The notes below the pieces were generated by a model. That model was not told the origin of the DNA. It did no database searches and was given only the letters and a program-made list of their open reading frames with translations. From Flavobacteriaceae bacterium UBA3159 (GTDB lineage: Bacteria > Bacteroidota > Bacteroidia > Flavobacteriales > Flavobacteriaceae), in assembly GCA_002364535.1 (NCBI GenBank), contig DEYL01000063.1:29313-93312 (forward strand): a DNA stretch of 64,000 nucleotides, given 5' to 3'. Shown piece after piece: positions 51,963 through 61,483 of this stretch; within the stretch, counting starts at the first letter, position 1; the number at the start of each line of letters is the position of its first letter. The translations under genes and the position numbers were made by a program.

Positions 51963-53762
51963 ATGAGTGATGCCACCCCCATAGATTCATTAAACGAACC
52001 GGTATCTTTTTCGTTGATTTTTAACAACGCGCCCTTGCCTTCCAGCTTTGAGGTATTCAGTATTTCAGTTCACAAACAGTTGAATAAAATAGGGAGAGCT
52101 TGTGTAAAGATCTTAGGAGGAGATCCCAAAATGAATACTTTTGAGGAGGCAGAATCCAACTTGTTTAAGCCAGGAACAGAATTAGAAATCAAATTGGGTT
52201 ACGACCAATCCAATACTACCGTATTCAAGGGACTTGTCCAAAAAAATGGATTGTCGATTAAGGATGGTTTCCAACGCTATAAATCCAAGAGGCTTTTGGT
52301 CATAGATTGTGTTGATAAGGCCATACAGCTAACCAAAACCTATACTTCAGATATTTACGAGGATAAAAAGGACAGCGAGGTCATTACTGCATTAATTGCC
52401 AAAACAGGACTGACCAAAACGATTCAATCCACTAATGTAAAACATGCTTTTCTTCCAAAATACAATGTCAACGACTGGGATTTTATTCTCCAAAGAGCAT
52501 CCATCAATGGAATGATTGTAGTCAATTCAGATAATACCATAGCAGTAAAAGAGCCCTCTGGAAAAGGAAGCCCAGCCTTAAAAATAGAACACGGTGATGG
52601 TTTGGTAGATTTTGAAGGAAGTGTTGATGGGGGAGATCAGTTCAACTCTTTAAAATTCAATAGCTACGATCCTTTTAAAAAACAATCTTCTAACTCCAAT
52701 GCATCTGAGCCAACACTAACTGCACAAGGAAATCTGACAGGAAAGAATACAGCGATGGGTTCCAGCCCTAATCTGACCGAATTGATTATTCCACAGCCTT
52801 TAGAAACAGGTGAATTATCCTCCATAGCTGATGCTGCCTTAACCAATAATCGTTTGAAAAAAGTTTGTGGAGAGTTAAAAGTAAAAGGGGTAAAAACAGG
52901 AGAAATAGACAGCCTAATTAAACTATCTGGCTTTGGGTCTCGTTTGGATGGATCGTGTTATGTCACTAGCGTCAAGCATGAATTGTATGAAGGAGATTAT
53001 TTTACAACTTTTGGTTTTGGGCTAAATCAAAACCCCAATATTCAGAACAAAGGAATTGACCTTTCAAAACTAATCTCACCTATTAAGGGCCTACACATTG
53101 GTGAGGTAAAAAAAATAGATCAAGATCCAGATAATGAATACAAAATAAAGGTATTTATCCCTTCTTTGAAATCCAGTGGAGATGGACTGTGGGCCCGATT
53201 AACCCATTTTTATACAAGTCCAGATGCAGGATCTTTTTTCATCCCCGAGATAAATACTCAAGTTGTTGTTTCATTTATAAATGACGACCCCAGACAACCT
53301 GTAATTTTAGGAGGATTGTATACTAAAACGACCAAGCCCTATACTGAAATTACAGCCAAAAATGAGTTGAAAGCATTTGTAAGTAAAGAAAAGCTTACAC
53401 TTGAATTTGATGAAAAAGACAAAGTGATTGTCATTAAAACAAGTGACAAAAATAAAATCACTATAAGTGAAAAAGACAAGGGAGTAAAAATAGAAGATGA
53501 AAATGGAAATGAAATTGAGACTTCTGATAGCGGGATTTCGATCAGTAGTAAAGACGAAATAAAAATTTCCTCAAAGGATGTAGTAACCATTTCAGGTACA
53601 AAGGGTGTAAGCATTAGTGGAAGTTCTGGTAAAGGGATAGCTGTAAAAGGAAATAAAGTTGAAATAAAGTCAGATTCAAAAGTTGCAACAGAAGGATCAG
53701 CCATTGAACTAAAAGCTTCGGGGGCAGTAAACGTCAAGGGAGGCACTGTAAATATAAATTGA
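51963..53762 (+). CDS. VgrG/Afp8-like spike protein
   Basis: A 599-residue spike protein joining gp27-like and gp5-like parts. The gp27-like part (about 10-350) has FEVFSISVHKQLNKIGRA, AKTGLTKTIQSTN and WDFILQRASINGMIVVNSDN. An OB-fold follows at about 378-460 (IGEVKKIDQDPDNEYKIKVF, WARLTHFYTSPDAGSFFIPE, RQPVILGGLYTKTTKPY). The C-terminal 130 residues are a repetitive Lys/Ser/Asp triple-beta-helix needle (VTISGTKGVSISGSSGKG, ending GTVNIN). No extra toxin domain is fused. It forms the tip of the tube. Confidence 0.92.
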   Translation: MSDATPIDSLNEPVSFSLIFNNAPLPSSFEVFSISVHKQLNKIGRACVKILGGDPKMNTFEEAESNLFKPGTELEIKLGYDQSNTTVFKGLVQKNGLSIKDGFQRYKSKRLLVIDCVDKAIQLTKTYTSDIYEDKKDSEVITALIAKTGLTKTIQSTNVKHAFLPKYNVNDWDFILQRASINGMIVVNSDNTIAVKEPSGKGSPALKIEHGDGLVDFEGSVDGGDQFNSLKFNSYDPFKKQSSNSNASEPTLTAQGNLTGKNTAMGSSPNLTELIIPQPLETGELSSIADAALTNNRLKKVCGELKVKGVKTGEIDSLIKLSGFGSRLDGSCYVTSVKHELYEGDYFTTFGFGLNQNPNIQNKGIDLSKLISPIKGLHIGEVKKIDQDPDNEYKIKVFIPSLKSSGDGLWARLTHFYTSPDAGSFFIPEINTQVVVSFINDDPRQPVILGGLYTKTTKPYTEITAKNELKAFVSKEKLTLEFDEKDKVIVIKTSDKNKITISEKDKGVKIEDENGNEIETSDSGISISSKDEIKISSKDVVTISGTKGVSISGSSGKGIAVKGNKVEIKSDSKVATEGSAIELKASGAVNVKGGTVNIN

Positions 53763-53781
53763 TTGTTATAATATATAGGGT

Positions 53782-54198
53782 ATGGAGGATCAAGAAAAAT
53801 CGTTTTTAGGAGTAGGCTGGGCTTTTCCTCCCACATTCAACAAACAGAGAGCGGATGTGGAAATGGCCACCGAAAACCAAGATATCAAAGAAAGTTTGGA
53901 GATTTATTTCGCTACCCGATTGGGGGAAAGGGTCATGAGAAGTGACTACGGCTGCATTATTCATGAATATGCCTTTCAATCTTCTAATACCAATGTATTA
54001 AAATCTGTTGAAATCAATCTTAAAAATGCTATTCGTGATTTTGAGCCTAGAATCATTGTTCACGATGTAAAAGCCAAACGTTTGAATGTAGATGAGGGGA
54101 TCATCAATTTTGTGGTGGACTTTGAAATTCAATCTACCAACATTAGGGACAACATTGTATTCCCTTTTTATATTAACGAAGGAACAAATATAAAATAG
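53782..54198 (+). CDS. gp25-like baseplate wedge protein (Afp9-like)
   Basis: A 138-residue gp25/lysozyme-like family baseplate protein. It has SFLGVGWAFPPTFNKQRADV, then DIKESLEIYFATRLGERVM and RSDYGCIIHEYAF, the usual core motif, and ends VFPFYINEG. It helps nucleate the sheath at the baseplate. It is 20 bp after the spike gene and 7 bp before the large baseplate gene. In many CIS loci a PAAR tip gene lies next to it, but none is here. Confidence 0.9.
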   Translation: MEDQEKSFLGVGWAFPPTFNKQRADVEMATENQDIKESLEIYFATRLGERVMRSDYGCIIHEYAFQSSNTNVLKSVEINLKNAIRDFEPRIIVHDVKAKRLNVDEGIINFVVDFEIQSTNIRDNIVFPFYINEGTNIK

Positions 54199-54204
54199 AA
54201 ACTT

Positions 54205-57200
54205 TTGGAGGACAAGTTTATTCATTTTCTAAATCCCGACAATTTCAAAATTGATGATCGCAATTTGGAAGACTTGATACTTTTTGTTCAAAAGCTTTCC
54301 AAAAAGTATAAATTTTTTGACTTAAAAAATAAAGCTACAGGTGATTGGTTTGATATGTTCGCTTCTGATGAATCCTTTCTGCTTGCTGAAATTTATACGT
54401 TTGAAATTCAGAAGTATGATTTATTAAGGTTGAGCCTCACTCAGAGTTTTGACGAATTATCTTCTGACAAAGAGAAAAAGGAAATTTTCCAATCATTTTT
54501 TGAGTTAATCTTCACCTATTTTAAAATCATTAATGAATGGTATACCTCAGCGACAAGAAATAACTTATCTCAGCAAAGCTCTGAAATTGAGTTAGCTATT
54601 GAGCAAACCATTCAAAAGAAAATTTTAGTTTATTTTGAGGAATTTACCTCTTACGCTCTCTATTTTGAAGAAGATAACGAGCAAAAATTAAATCTCAATA
54701 TTTCCTTTAAGGATTTTAAAACCCTTTGGGGCATTAAGAATATTACCCCAAAAAATATTTTTAAAAATATTGACAGCAGCCAGTCGCCGCTGAGTAGTGG
54801 CCTCAAGAAATTAATACTTCTTTATACTCCTGTTTATGAATCGCTTTTGAGTCTCCAGTTCAAGGCTGCTAGGCTTTTTCATCAATCCATTGAGGGTGAT
54901 TCAAACCACAAAGCGCATGTGGGCTTACTGATTACTTTTCTTAAGTTATATGAATATGTAAGGGACGATTTGAATGCACTTTCCAAAAAACACCTCGACT
55001 TTTATTATAAGGTAATCTTATCCCAAAACCCCAATGGTGTGGTAGCCAAGAATATGTTTATCAATATTCAAATTGACGAAAATATTGATTTCTTGACCAT
55101 AGATCAAGGAGCATTAATTGTAGCTGGTCAAAACTCTGATGGTTCTCAAATTATTTATCAAACTGAGGAAGAAGTCATTCTAAATAATGCTGTAATCTCA
55201 GACCTTAGAACACTTTTCTTGAGTCGAAACAACTATTTTGATTACAATTCGCGTAATAAGTTAGTATCCGGAATTTATTCCAAGACACATTGTGCTGATG
55301 CTAATGAGGTGAATACTTTTAACAACAACGAAGATGTTTTTTCAACTTTAGGCGAAGATCAAGTATTAATAACTGATAGTGAAAGAACAATGGACAATGC
55401 CCGTATTGGTTTTGCAATTGCCTCTCCGTCTCTTGTCTTAGGGAAAAGCAATCGGGAAGTCAATTTTAATTTTACATTCAGTACAGACTCAATAAAGTTC
55501 CTGTCCAACTTGATCATTGATATTGCCAACCGAAAAGGAGTCACAGATAAAGAAGTTTTTTATGATGTTTTCAATCGATTGTTTACCATATCCTTTACTA
55601 ACGAGGAGGGATGGGTTGAGGTAACCGACTACGATATTGATTATCCCTCGGATTGGACGCTCAATACCATAGGAATTCGAATAAAACTACCCAAACAATA
55701 TCCCTCTGTGGATAATTATCAGGAGGATCTACACGCTTTGAATCTTAATGCGACTAAGCCTGTATTTCAGTTTTTGATTAATTCCAATGAATTTTACTAT
55801 CCCTACTCCTTCTTGAGTCGCATGGAAATTAGCAAAATTGATGTCGATGTAAAAGTTTTGGAATTAAAGAATCTCAAAGTTATTACGAATCAGGGAATGG
55901 TAGATGTCAATTCAGAGTTTGACCTACTGGGTGTCAATCCTTTGATAGGATCATCCATCATGTTGGGTACTCATGAATTGTTTTGTAAAAGAGTGAATCA
56001 GCTTTCATTGGGCTGGACTTACACAAATTTACCCAACGATTATGACAGCATTGAGCAATATTATAAATCATATAATAGGGATATTAAAGACGATAGTTTC
56101 AGTTTGAAGCTTACTGCCCTATCTGATTATACCTTTAAGAGGTCTGGAACCAAAGAAATTGAAATTGAGATGTTCCAAGCCGACGAAAAAGGAAATACAC
56201 TTCCCCATCGATTCATCGAGGAGGTCAAAGTAGAATCGTTTAATCTAAAACCCAATTTCGACCTTCGTGAAGAAGATCTGTTAAACTATTCCAATGATGA
56301 TGAAACTGGATATATAAAAATGGAGTTGGTCTCGCCAAGAATTGGATTTGGCTCTGCATCCTATCCTTCCATTTATAGTAAATCGGTAACAGAGGCAGCA
56401 GAAAATCCCCCAAAAAGAGAAGCCATTTCGATTGAGCTCCCCAATGAACCCTATTCCCCATTAGTAAAAGATTTTTTTGTAAACTATCAAGCCCAATCCA
56501 GTCTTTATTTTAATGAATCTTCTGTTACTGAAAATGATAGTAGTCAGGACAATCGATACTACCTTATTTCTCCTTTCGGTGTGGATCAAACTTTTTCAAA
56601 GCATGAGATTTCCGACAACCACCTCATTCATCCCTTCAGCTACGAAGGTGAATTGATCATTGGACTTGAAAATATCAATGCGCCTCAAAGTCTGAACCTT
56701 TTGATTGAAATTAAAAAAAGTGGAAATGAAAATTATGCTTTTACTCAGAATTTGGAGTGGTTATATTCTGGCACCAATGGTTGGAAGCAACTAAGTCCAA
56801 ACGATATCATTTATGACGAAACCATCAATCTAACCAAAACTGGGGTGATTTCAATTTCGATTCCTGTTGATATTTCCAATGATTCAAATTTGTTTAACAA
56901 CAATAAGTTCTATATTAAGGCCTGCTCTAAAACCCAAGCTGATCAATTCAGTTTAATTAAGGCAGTATACATTAACGGAGTAAGAACTGTTGAATGTTTT
57001 GGAGAGGTGGAAATAGAAAAAACAGAACATTTACCCCCACAAAGTGTGGAAAGCTTTAGCCCAACTATAGCTGGAGTAATCAATATTGATCAACCCATGA
57101 AAACAGTTGGAGGAAAGGATAAAGAAAGTCCTTTGGAATTTTACAAACGGGTAAGTCAAATTTTGCATCACAAAAATAGACCCATCACCAAAAGCGATAT

Positions 57201-57957
57201 CGAAAAATTCGTCCTTCAACAATTCAACTGGTTATCCTATGCAAAATGTTACACCAATGACCATTTGGGCGATGAACTCAATACGAAAAACATTAAGTTG
57301 CTATGTTTGAAGAAGATTGATGAAACGCAAAATATTGACGAAATCAAGCTCAGTACTGCAGACAAGATTATCGTTGTGTCCTTTTTAGAAAAAATCATTT
57401 CTCCATTTGCTAAGGTTGAAATCATTAGCCCTCAATTTGAAGACCTCTGGATTAAGTGTAAAATGAAATTTGCTGACATCTCTGGGGGCAAGGGTATTGC
57501 TCAGTTCAATAAAGAGTTTTTCAATCACCTGTGCCCATGGGCACATTCCGAAAAAGAAAGGATCATTTTGGGTCAAAAAATTAAAAAGAGTGAAATCATA
57601 AAGTTCATCAAATCCAGACCCTACATCTCTTTTGTGACCGGTATATCGATCATTCACATAAAAACACTTGAGGATGGATCAAAGTTGTTTCATGACTCCG
57701 CAAATTCCAATGAAAATTCAGAGTTTATTCAAACAGGTACTGTTCAATCCCTATTGGTTCCTCGGAAAAACAAAATCGTTCAACTGGATCAGGAAGTTTA
57801 TTCAGAACCTGAAAGAACTGATTTATTTGAATTGGGAGTAGGAGAAAATTTTATCATTTCCTCTGACAGAGAGGAAAACCAGTTTTTGGAAGTTCCTGAA
57901 AAAATAAAATCTAACAAAATCAAAACCAAACCCTTCACATTCAATTTTAAATTTTAA
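54205..57957 (+). CDS. large baseplate protein, gp6/BaseplateJ-type (Afp11-like)
   Basis: A 1250-residue cytoplasmic protein in the position and size class of Afp11/Pvc11 baseplate components. The last third carries the recognisable part: MKTVGGKDKESPLEFYKRVS, HHKNRPITKSDIEKFVLQQF and ISPQFEDLWIKCKMKFA, with HLCPWAHSEKERIILGQKIK toward the end. These are typical BaseplateJ/gp6 elements. The N-terminal 800 residues mix helices and beta-sandwich stretches I cannot name. The start is TTG at 54205. It would form the wedge ring around the spike. Confidence 0.85.
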   Translation: MEDKFIHFLNPDNFKIDDRNLEDLILFVQKLSKKYKFFDLKNKATGDWFDMFASDESFLLAEIYTFEIQKYDLLRLSLTQSFDELSSDKEKKEIFQSFFELIFTYFKIINEWYTSATRNNLSQQSSEIELAIEQTIQKKILVYFEEFTSYALYFEEDNEQKLNLNISFKDFKTLWGIKNITPKNIFKNIDSSQSPLSSGLKKLILLYTPVYESLLSLQFKAARLFHQSIEGDSNHKAHVGLLITFLKLYEYVRDDLNALSKKHLDFYYKVILSQNPNGVVAKNMFINIQIDENIDFLTIDQGALIVAGQNSDGSQIIYQTEEEVILNNAVISDLRTLFLSRNNYFDYNSRNKLVSGIYSKTHCADANEVNTFNNNEDVFSTLGEDQVLITDSERTMDNARIGFAIASPSLVLGKSNREVNFNFTFSTDSIKFLSNLIIDIANRKGVTDKEVFYDVFNRLFTISFTNEEGWVEVTDYDIDYPSDWTLNTIGIRIKLPKQYPSVDNYQEDLHALNLNATKPVFQFLINSNEFYYPYSFLSRMEISKIDVDVKVLELKNLKVITNQGMVDVNSEFDLLGVNPLIGSSIMLGTHELFCKRVNQLSLGWTYTNLPNDYDSIEQYYKSYNRDIKDDSFSLKLTALSDYTFKRSGTKEIEIEMFQADEKGNTLPHRFIEEVKVESFNLKPNFDLREEDLLNYSNDDETGYIKMELVSPRIGFGSASYPSIYSKSVTEAAENPPKREAISIELPNEPYSPLVKDFFVNYQAQSSLYFNESSVTENDSSQDNRYYLISPFGVDQTFSKHEISDNHLIHPFSYEGELIIGLENINAPQSLNLLIEIKKSGNENYAFTQNLEWLYSGTNGWKQLSPNDIIYDETINLTKTGVISISIPVDISNDSNLFNNNKFYIKACSKTQADQFSLIKAVYINGVRTVECFGEVEIEKTEHLPPQSVESFSPTIAGVINIDQPMKTVGGKDKESPLEFYKRVSQILHHKNRPITKSDIEKFVLQQFNWLSYAKCYTNDHLGDELNTKNIKLLCLKKIDETQNIDEIKLSTADKIIVVSFLEKIISPFAKVEIISPQFEDLWIKCKMKFADISGGKGIAQFNKEFFNHLCPWAHSEKERIILGQKIKKSEIIKFIKSRPYISFVTGISIIHIKTLEDGSKLFHDSANSNENSEFIQTGTVQSLLVPRKNKIVQLDQEVYSEPERTDLFELGVGENFIISSDREENQFLEVPEKIKSNKIKTKPFTFNFKF

Positions 57958-57963
57958 TTGATC

Positions 57964-58701
57964 ATGGCTTTAATCAATAGACAAACATTAAAAAATTATT
58001 TTAAAAAAGGAGGTTTTGCTACTGAGAAACACTTTGTAGACTTAATCGACTCATCGTTAAACATTGTTGATGACGGAATTTCAATCCAAAAAGAACACGG
58101 ATTGAAAATCAATCCATTGGGTTTTTCTACAAAGCTAATTTCCTTTTTTAAAAAATCTACTCAAAAATCCCCAGAATTTTCCATAGAGTTGGATCAAGCC
58201 AATGCCCCAGGTTTATCTTTTCAGGGAGAGAACGATAAAAGCATAATCAAAATTAAAAAAGAAGGCTTGGTTGGAATCAACACCCTTGATCCTATACACA
58301 CCCTAGATGTCAACGGTACAGTAGGGATGAAATCAAAGGTAGGAACTTATGCCATTGGAACTGTTCCTGGTGACGGTAGCTGGCACAGTATTCTAACCAA
58401 CCTAAACGGTGTCAATGGATATGAGATCACTGCTAATATCAAGGGAGAAACAGGTAGTGGTCGATACAGTATTGCCCATGCGATAGCCCTTTCAGCATTT
58501 GGCGGAAGTAGAAGTAAGAATAAAATCAAAACCACAGTAGCCAGTTACGGTAGCTTTTTCTATAAAATTGCTTTTCGTTGGTATGGAGACATTCATGACT
58601 ACGAATTACAAGCCAAAACTACTCGCCATTTTGGAATTGATGGGAAAACGGGTAACGCTTTTCCTATCTCCTTTAATATTATAAAACTTTTTTCTGATTG
58701 A
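57964..58701 (+). CDS. small fibre/adhesin-like CIS protein
   Basis: About 245 residues from ATG 57964 (an in-frame TTG at 57958 would add two). The N-terminus ALINRQTLKNYFKKGGFATE to VDLIDSSLNIVDDGISIQKE looks like an assembly segment. Then VGINTLDPIHTLDVNGTVGM is the hallmark linker of Bacteroidota tail-fibre proteins. The C-terminal 120 residues are a beta-rich globular head (WHSILTNLNGVNGYEITANI, YKIAFRWYGDIHDYELQAKT). It is far shorter than Afp13 fibres. It probably contacts the target or closes the baseplate. Confidence 0.7.
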   Translation: MALINRQTLKNYFKKGGFATEKHFVDLIDSSLNIVDDGISIQKEHGLKINPLGFSTKLISFFKKSTQKSPEFSIELDQANAPGLSFQGENDKSIIKIKKEGLVGINTLDPIHTLDVNGTVGMKSKVGTYAIGTVPGDGSWHSILTNLNGVNGYEITANIKGETGSGRYSIAHAIALSAFGGSRSKNKIKTTVASYGSFFYKIAFRWYGDIHDYELQAKTTRHFGIDGKTGNAFPISFNIIKLFSD

Positions 58702-58710
58702 TCCAATATC

Positions 58711-61482
58711 ATGATTCAGCCTAAGACACTTACCACTCCAGATTATCCCAGTAAAAGCATGCAATATGAGTTTTTACGCCAAATGGGTGTAGAATGGATT
58801 CAACGTGTATCGGGTGGAAAATGGACCGACTACAATTATCACGATCCTGGCATCACTTTTCTGGAGCAACTTTGCTATGCTCTTACAGATCTCGGGTATC
58901 GGACCAACTTCCCCATTCAAGATTTATTGTTATGCAATAGTGATGGTTTTGATCTTGAAAAAAACAACCTTTTTATTCCTGCTCACAAAGTATTTCACTC
59001 TGCTCCATTGAATACATTAGACTACAGGCAGATAATAATTCAGCAAATACCAAATGTTAAAAATGCTTGGATCAAATCTTTGGAGGAGAATCAGTTTGGA
59101 TTTAAAGGAATTTACAATGTTTTGATTCAATGTGATCAAGAAATAGGTGATGATAAAGTCAATGATATAAAATCTCAAGTAGATCAATTACTAATGCAAA
59201 ACCGTTCCCTTTGTACGGATTTCCAAGAGGTTAAGATTTTACAAAAAGATATTTTAAGCATTTCGGGGCATATCAGTCTGGATTCTTTTGTTCTTGGTGA
59301 ATCTGTATTGGCTGAAGTTTACCACAAAATTGAAGAAGTCATTAATCCAGGTGTGCCTTTTCATGAATATGAGGAAATGATCGCTAGGGGATATTCAACT
59401 TTGGATTTGTTTACTGGTCCAGCCATACATAATGGATTTATTGACACAAAGGAATTAAAAGGTAAAACCAATGAAATCTATATTTCAGAAATCAAAGAAT
59501 TAATTGAAAATATAGAGGGGGTTGTTGATGTTGACCAAATCTCCGTTTACAAAAATGGGATTAAGATGTTCGATGATTTAATTTCTTTTGGGGAGGACAG
59601 TTATCCCTCATTAGAAAAGAATATCCAAAACTATCATACTGCCTCTGAACAACTTACTTTTTCTAGAAATAATAATCAATATGAAATTGATACTGTTATT
59701 CTTTCACAGCTATATGATGCACTTACTGTTGCTTCAAAAACAAATTTTTTCAAGCCCAAACAAACAGAAAGTAAGGATTTTGAAAGTCGTTTTTCAAAAG
59801 AAGAAATTGAACATTATTTTTCAATCCAAAACGAATTACCCTCAATATATGGTCTTAAGGAAAACGAACTCAGTTCATCGGTCAATAGCAAAAGAAAGGC
59901 TCAAGCAAAGCAGCTTAAAGCCTATTTGACATTTTTTGAACAAATCATGTCCAACCATTTGAGTCAACTGACAAATCTGAGAAATATTTTTTCAATTAGT
60001 AAAGAAGTTGATCAAAGTTATTTTACCCAAATACCCGAAAGTATTCCAGAATTGGAGTCTATTTTGATTGATAAAAAGACAGGTGCTTACTTGGAAAAGC
60101 TTCAACAAATGACAGAGAGTACTGAAAAAAAATTCAGTAGAAGAAATCATATTGTTGACCACTTACTTTCGAGGTTTGGGGAGCTTTTTAATACCAACTT
60201 GCTTCAAAAATTGATACGATCCTCTAATGATGAACTCAGCGAAGAGGAGATGCAAAAAATTGTTCTTAGCAAAAAAATTGATTTTGCAGATGAAATACTC
60301 AGTTTAGGAAAAAACAGAATCAAAAGCTTTAACTACCAATTACCTTCATGGGATCACGAAAACACTTCTGGTCTAGAAAAACGACTAAAGTTGAGCCTTG
60401 GTCTTCAATGTAAAAATATTCGATCCTTGGCAGCACCCATAATGGATCATTATCAAAAAAGAAAGCCTAAAGAACAGTGGAAAGTAAAAGAAGTTCAAAT
60501 CATTAAAGGGCCAAAGAAAAAGGTTATCGCAAAACCAAATGACAATTACACTAATGATGAAATTTCCATTTATTGTCCTGATCACAGCTTTTTTAAATCA
60601 CTTTTCATTTTTGGTCCCAAATCAAAAACCTACCGGATTGTTCCGACCCGTGTCGATAGAAAAATTGTATTTAATCTACTTTATAAACTGCCCAATCAAG
60701 AGCATCCCAGTATCATTTATAGAGCCAATAAAAAAGCAGATTGTGAAAAGAAATTAGAGATCATCAAAGAACGTTTCAGATCATTTAACAATGAGTGTGA
60801 GGGAATGTTCATGGTTGAACATGTCTTACTCCGCCCACTTGTCTCTACCAACTATACCACAATTATCCTTGATGACAAGGGAGAAGAATTTCTCAAAAGT
60901 TACAGCTCTGGTCCATTCGAGGAGCAAAGAGAGGTCAGAGATGATCTCTATGTTTTAGGAGTAAATCCTGAAAATTACTCTGCCCAAAAAGTGAAGGGAA
61001 AAAAGTCCTACAAAGTTGTTTTATATGATATTTTGAATAAACCTGTATTCCAATCCATTAAAGAATATAAAACCAAAGAAGATGCGATCGGGGAAGTTCA
61101 AAATATTATTGATTTTTTCAAGGAGAGAAAAAATCAAAAGGCAGATTTAAAAGACCTCTCGAACATCAATATTGATATGGGGAACAGTCATGAATTTCCG
61201 ATTGATTTTCAATACTCCAACTCCCTGAGTTTTATATTACCCAATTGGCCATACAGATTCCAAAACAATGAATTTTTGGACTACTTTAAAGAACAGCTAG
61301 ATCAGTTCATTCCAGCTCATATCAAATATAAAATTTACCTATTGGATGTAGATCAACTCATATCATTTGAAGAGACCTATATGAAATGGCTTAAAAGTAA
61401 AGTGGAGTCCAATAATGATGAATCAGATATCATGTCCATGCAATTGATCCAATTATTGCAAACCTATAAACCACTCCCTTGA
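58711..61482 (+). CDS. second large baseplate protein (Afp12-like)
   Basis: A 923-residue protein. Its N-terminus has EFLRQMGVEWIQRVSGGKWT followed by YHDPGITFLEQLCYALTDLG and YRTNFPIQDLL, the gp6/gp53-type baseplate opening. The middle is charged and helical (YLEKLQQMTESTEKKFSRRN). MFMVEHVLLRPLV near 700 and LPNWPYRFQNNEFLDYFK near 850 then follow. The end resembles other CIS baseplate proteins with an HIKYKIYLLD-type strand. It lies between the fibre gene and the tape-measure gene, as in Afp-like loci. No signal peptide. Confidence 0.8.
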   Translation: MIQPKTLTTPDYPSKSMQYEFLRQMGVEWIQRVSGGKWTDYNYHDPGITFLEQLCYALTDLGYRTNFPIQDLLLCNSDGFDLEKNNLFIPAHKVFHSAPLNTLDYRQIIIQQIPNVKNAWIKSLEENQFGFKGIYNVLIQCDQEIGDDKVNDIKSQVDQLLMQNRSLCTDFQEVKILQKDILSISGHISLDSFVLGESVLAEVYHKIEEVINPGVPFHEYEEMIARGYSTLDLFTGPAIHNGFIDTKELKGKTNEIYISEIKELIENIEGVVDVDQISVYKNGIKMFDDLISFGEDSYPSLEKNIQNYHTASEQLTFSRNNNQYEIDTVILSQLYDALTVASKTNFFKPKQTESKDFESRFSKEEIEHYFSIQNELPSIYGLKENELSSSVNSKRKAQAKQLKAYLTFFEQIMSNHLSQLTNLRNIFSISKEVDQSYFTQIPESIPELESILIDKKTGAYLEKLQQMTESTEKKFSRRNHIVDHLLSRFGELFNTNLLQKLIRSSNDELSEEEMQKIVLSKKIDFADEILSLGKNRIKSFNYQLPSWDHENTSGLEKRLKLSLGLQCKNIRSLAAPIMDHYQKRKPKEQWKVKEVQIIKGPKKKVIAKPNDNYTNDEISIYCPDHSFFKSLFIFGPKSKTYRIVPTRVDRKIVFNLLYKLPNQEHPSIIYRANKKADCEKKLEIIKERFRSFNNECEGMFMVEHVLLRPLVSTNYTTIILDDKGEEFLKSYSSGPFEEQREVRDDLYVLGVNPENYSAQKVKGKKSYKVVLYDILNKPVFQSIKEYKTKEDAIGEVQNIIDFFKERKNQKADLKDLSNINIDMGNSHEFPIDFQYSNSLSFILPNWPYRFQNNEFLDYFKEQLDQFIPAHIKYKIYLLDVDQLISFEETYMKWLKSKVESNNDESDIMSMQLIQLLQTYKPLP

Positions 61483-61483
61483 C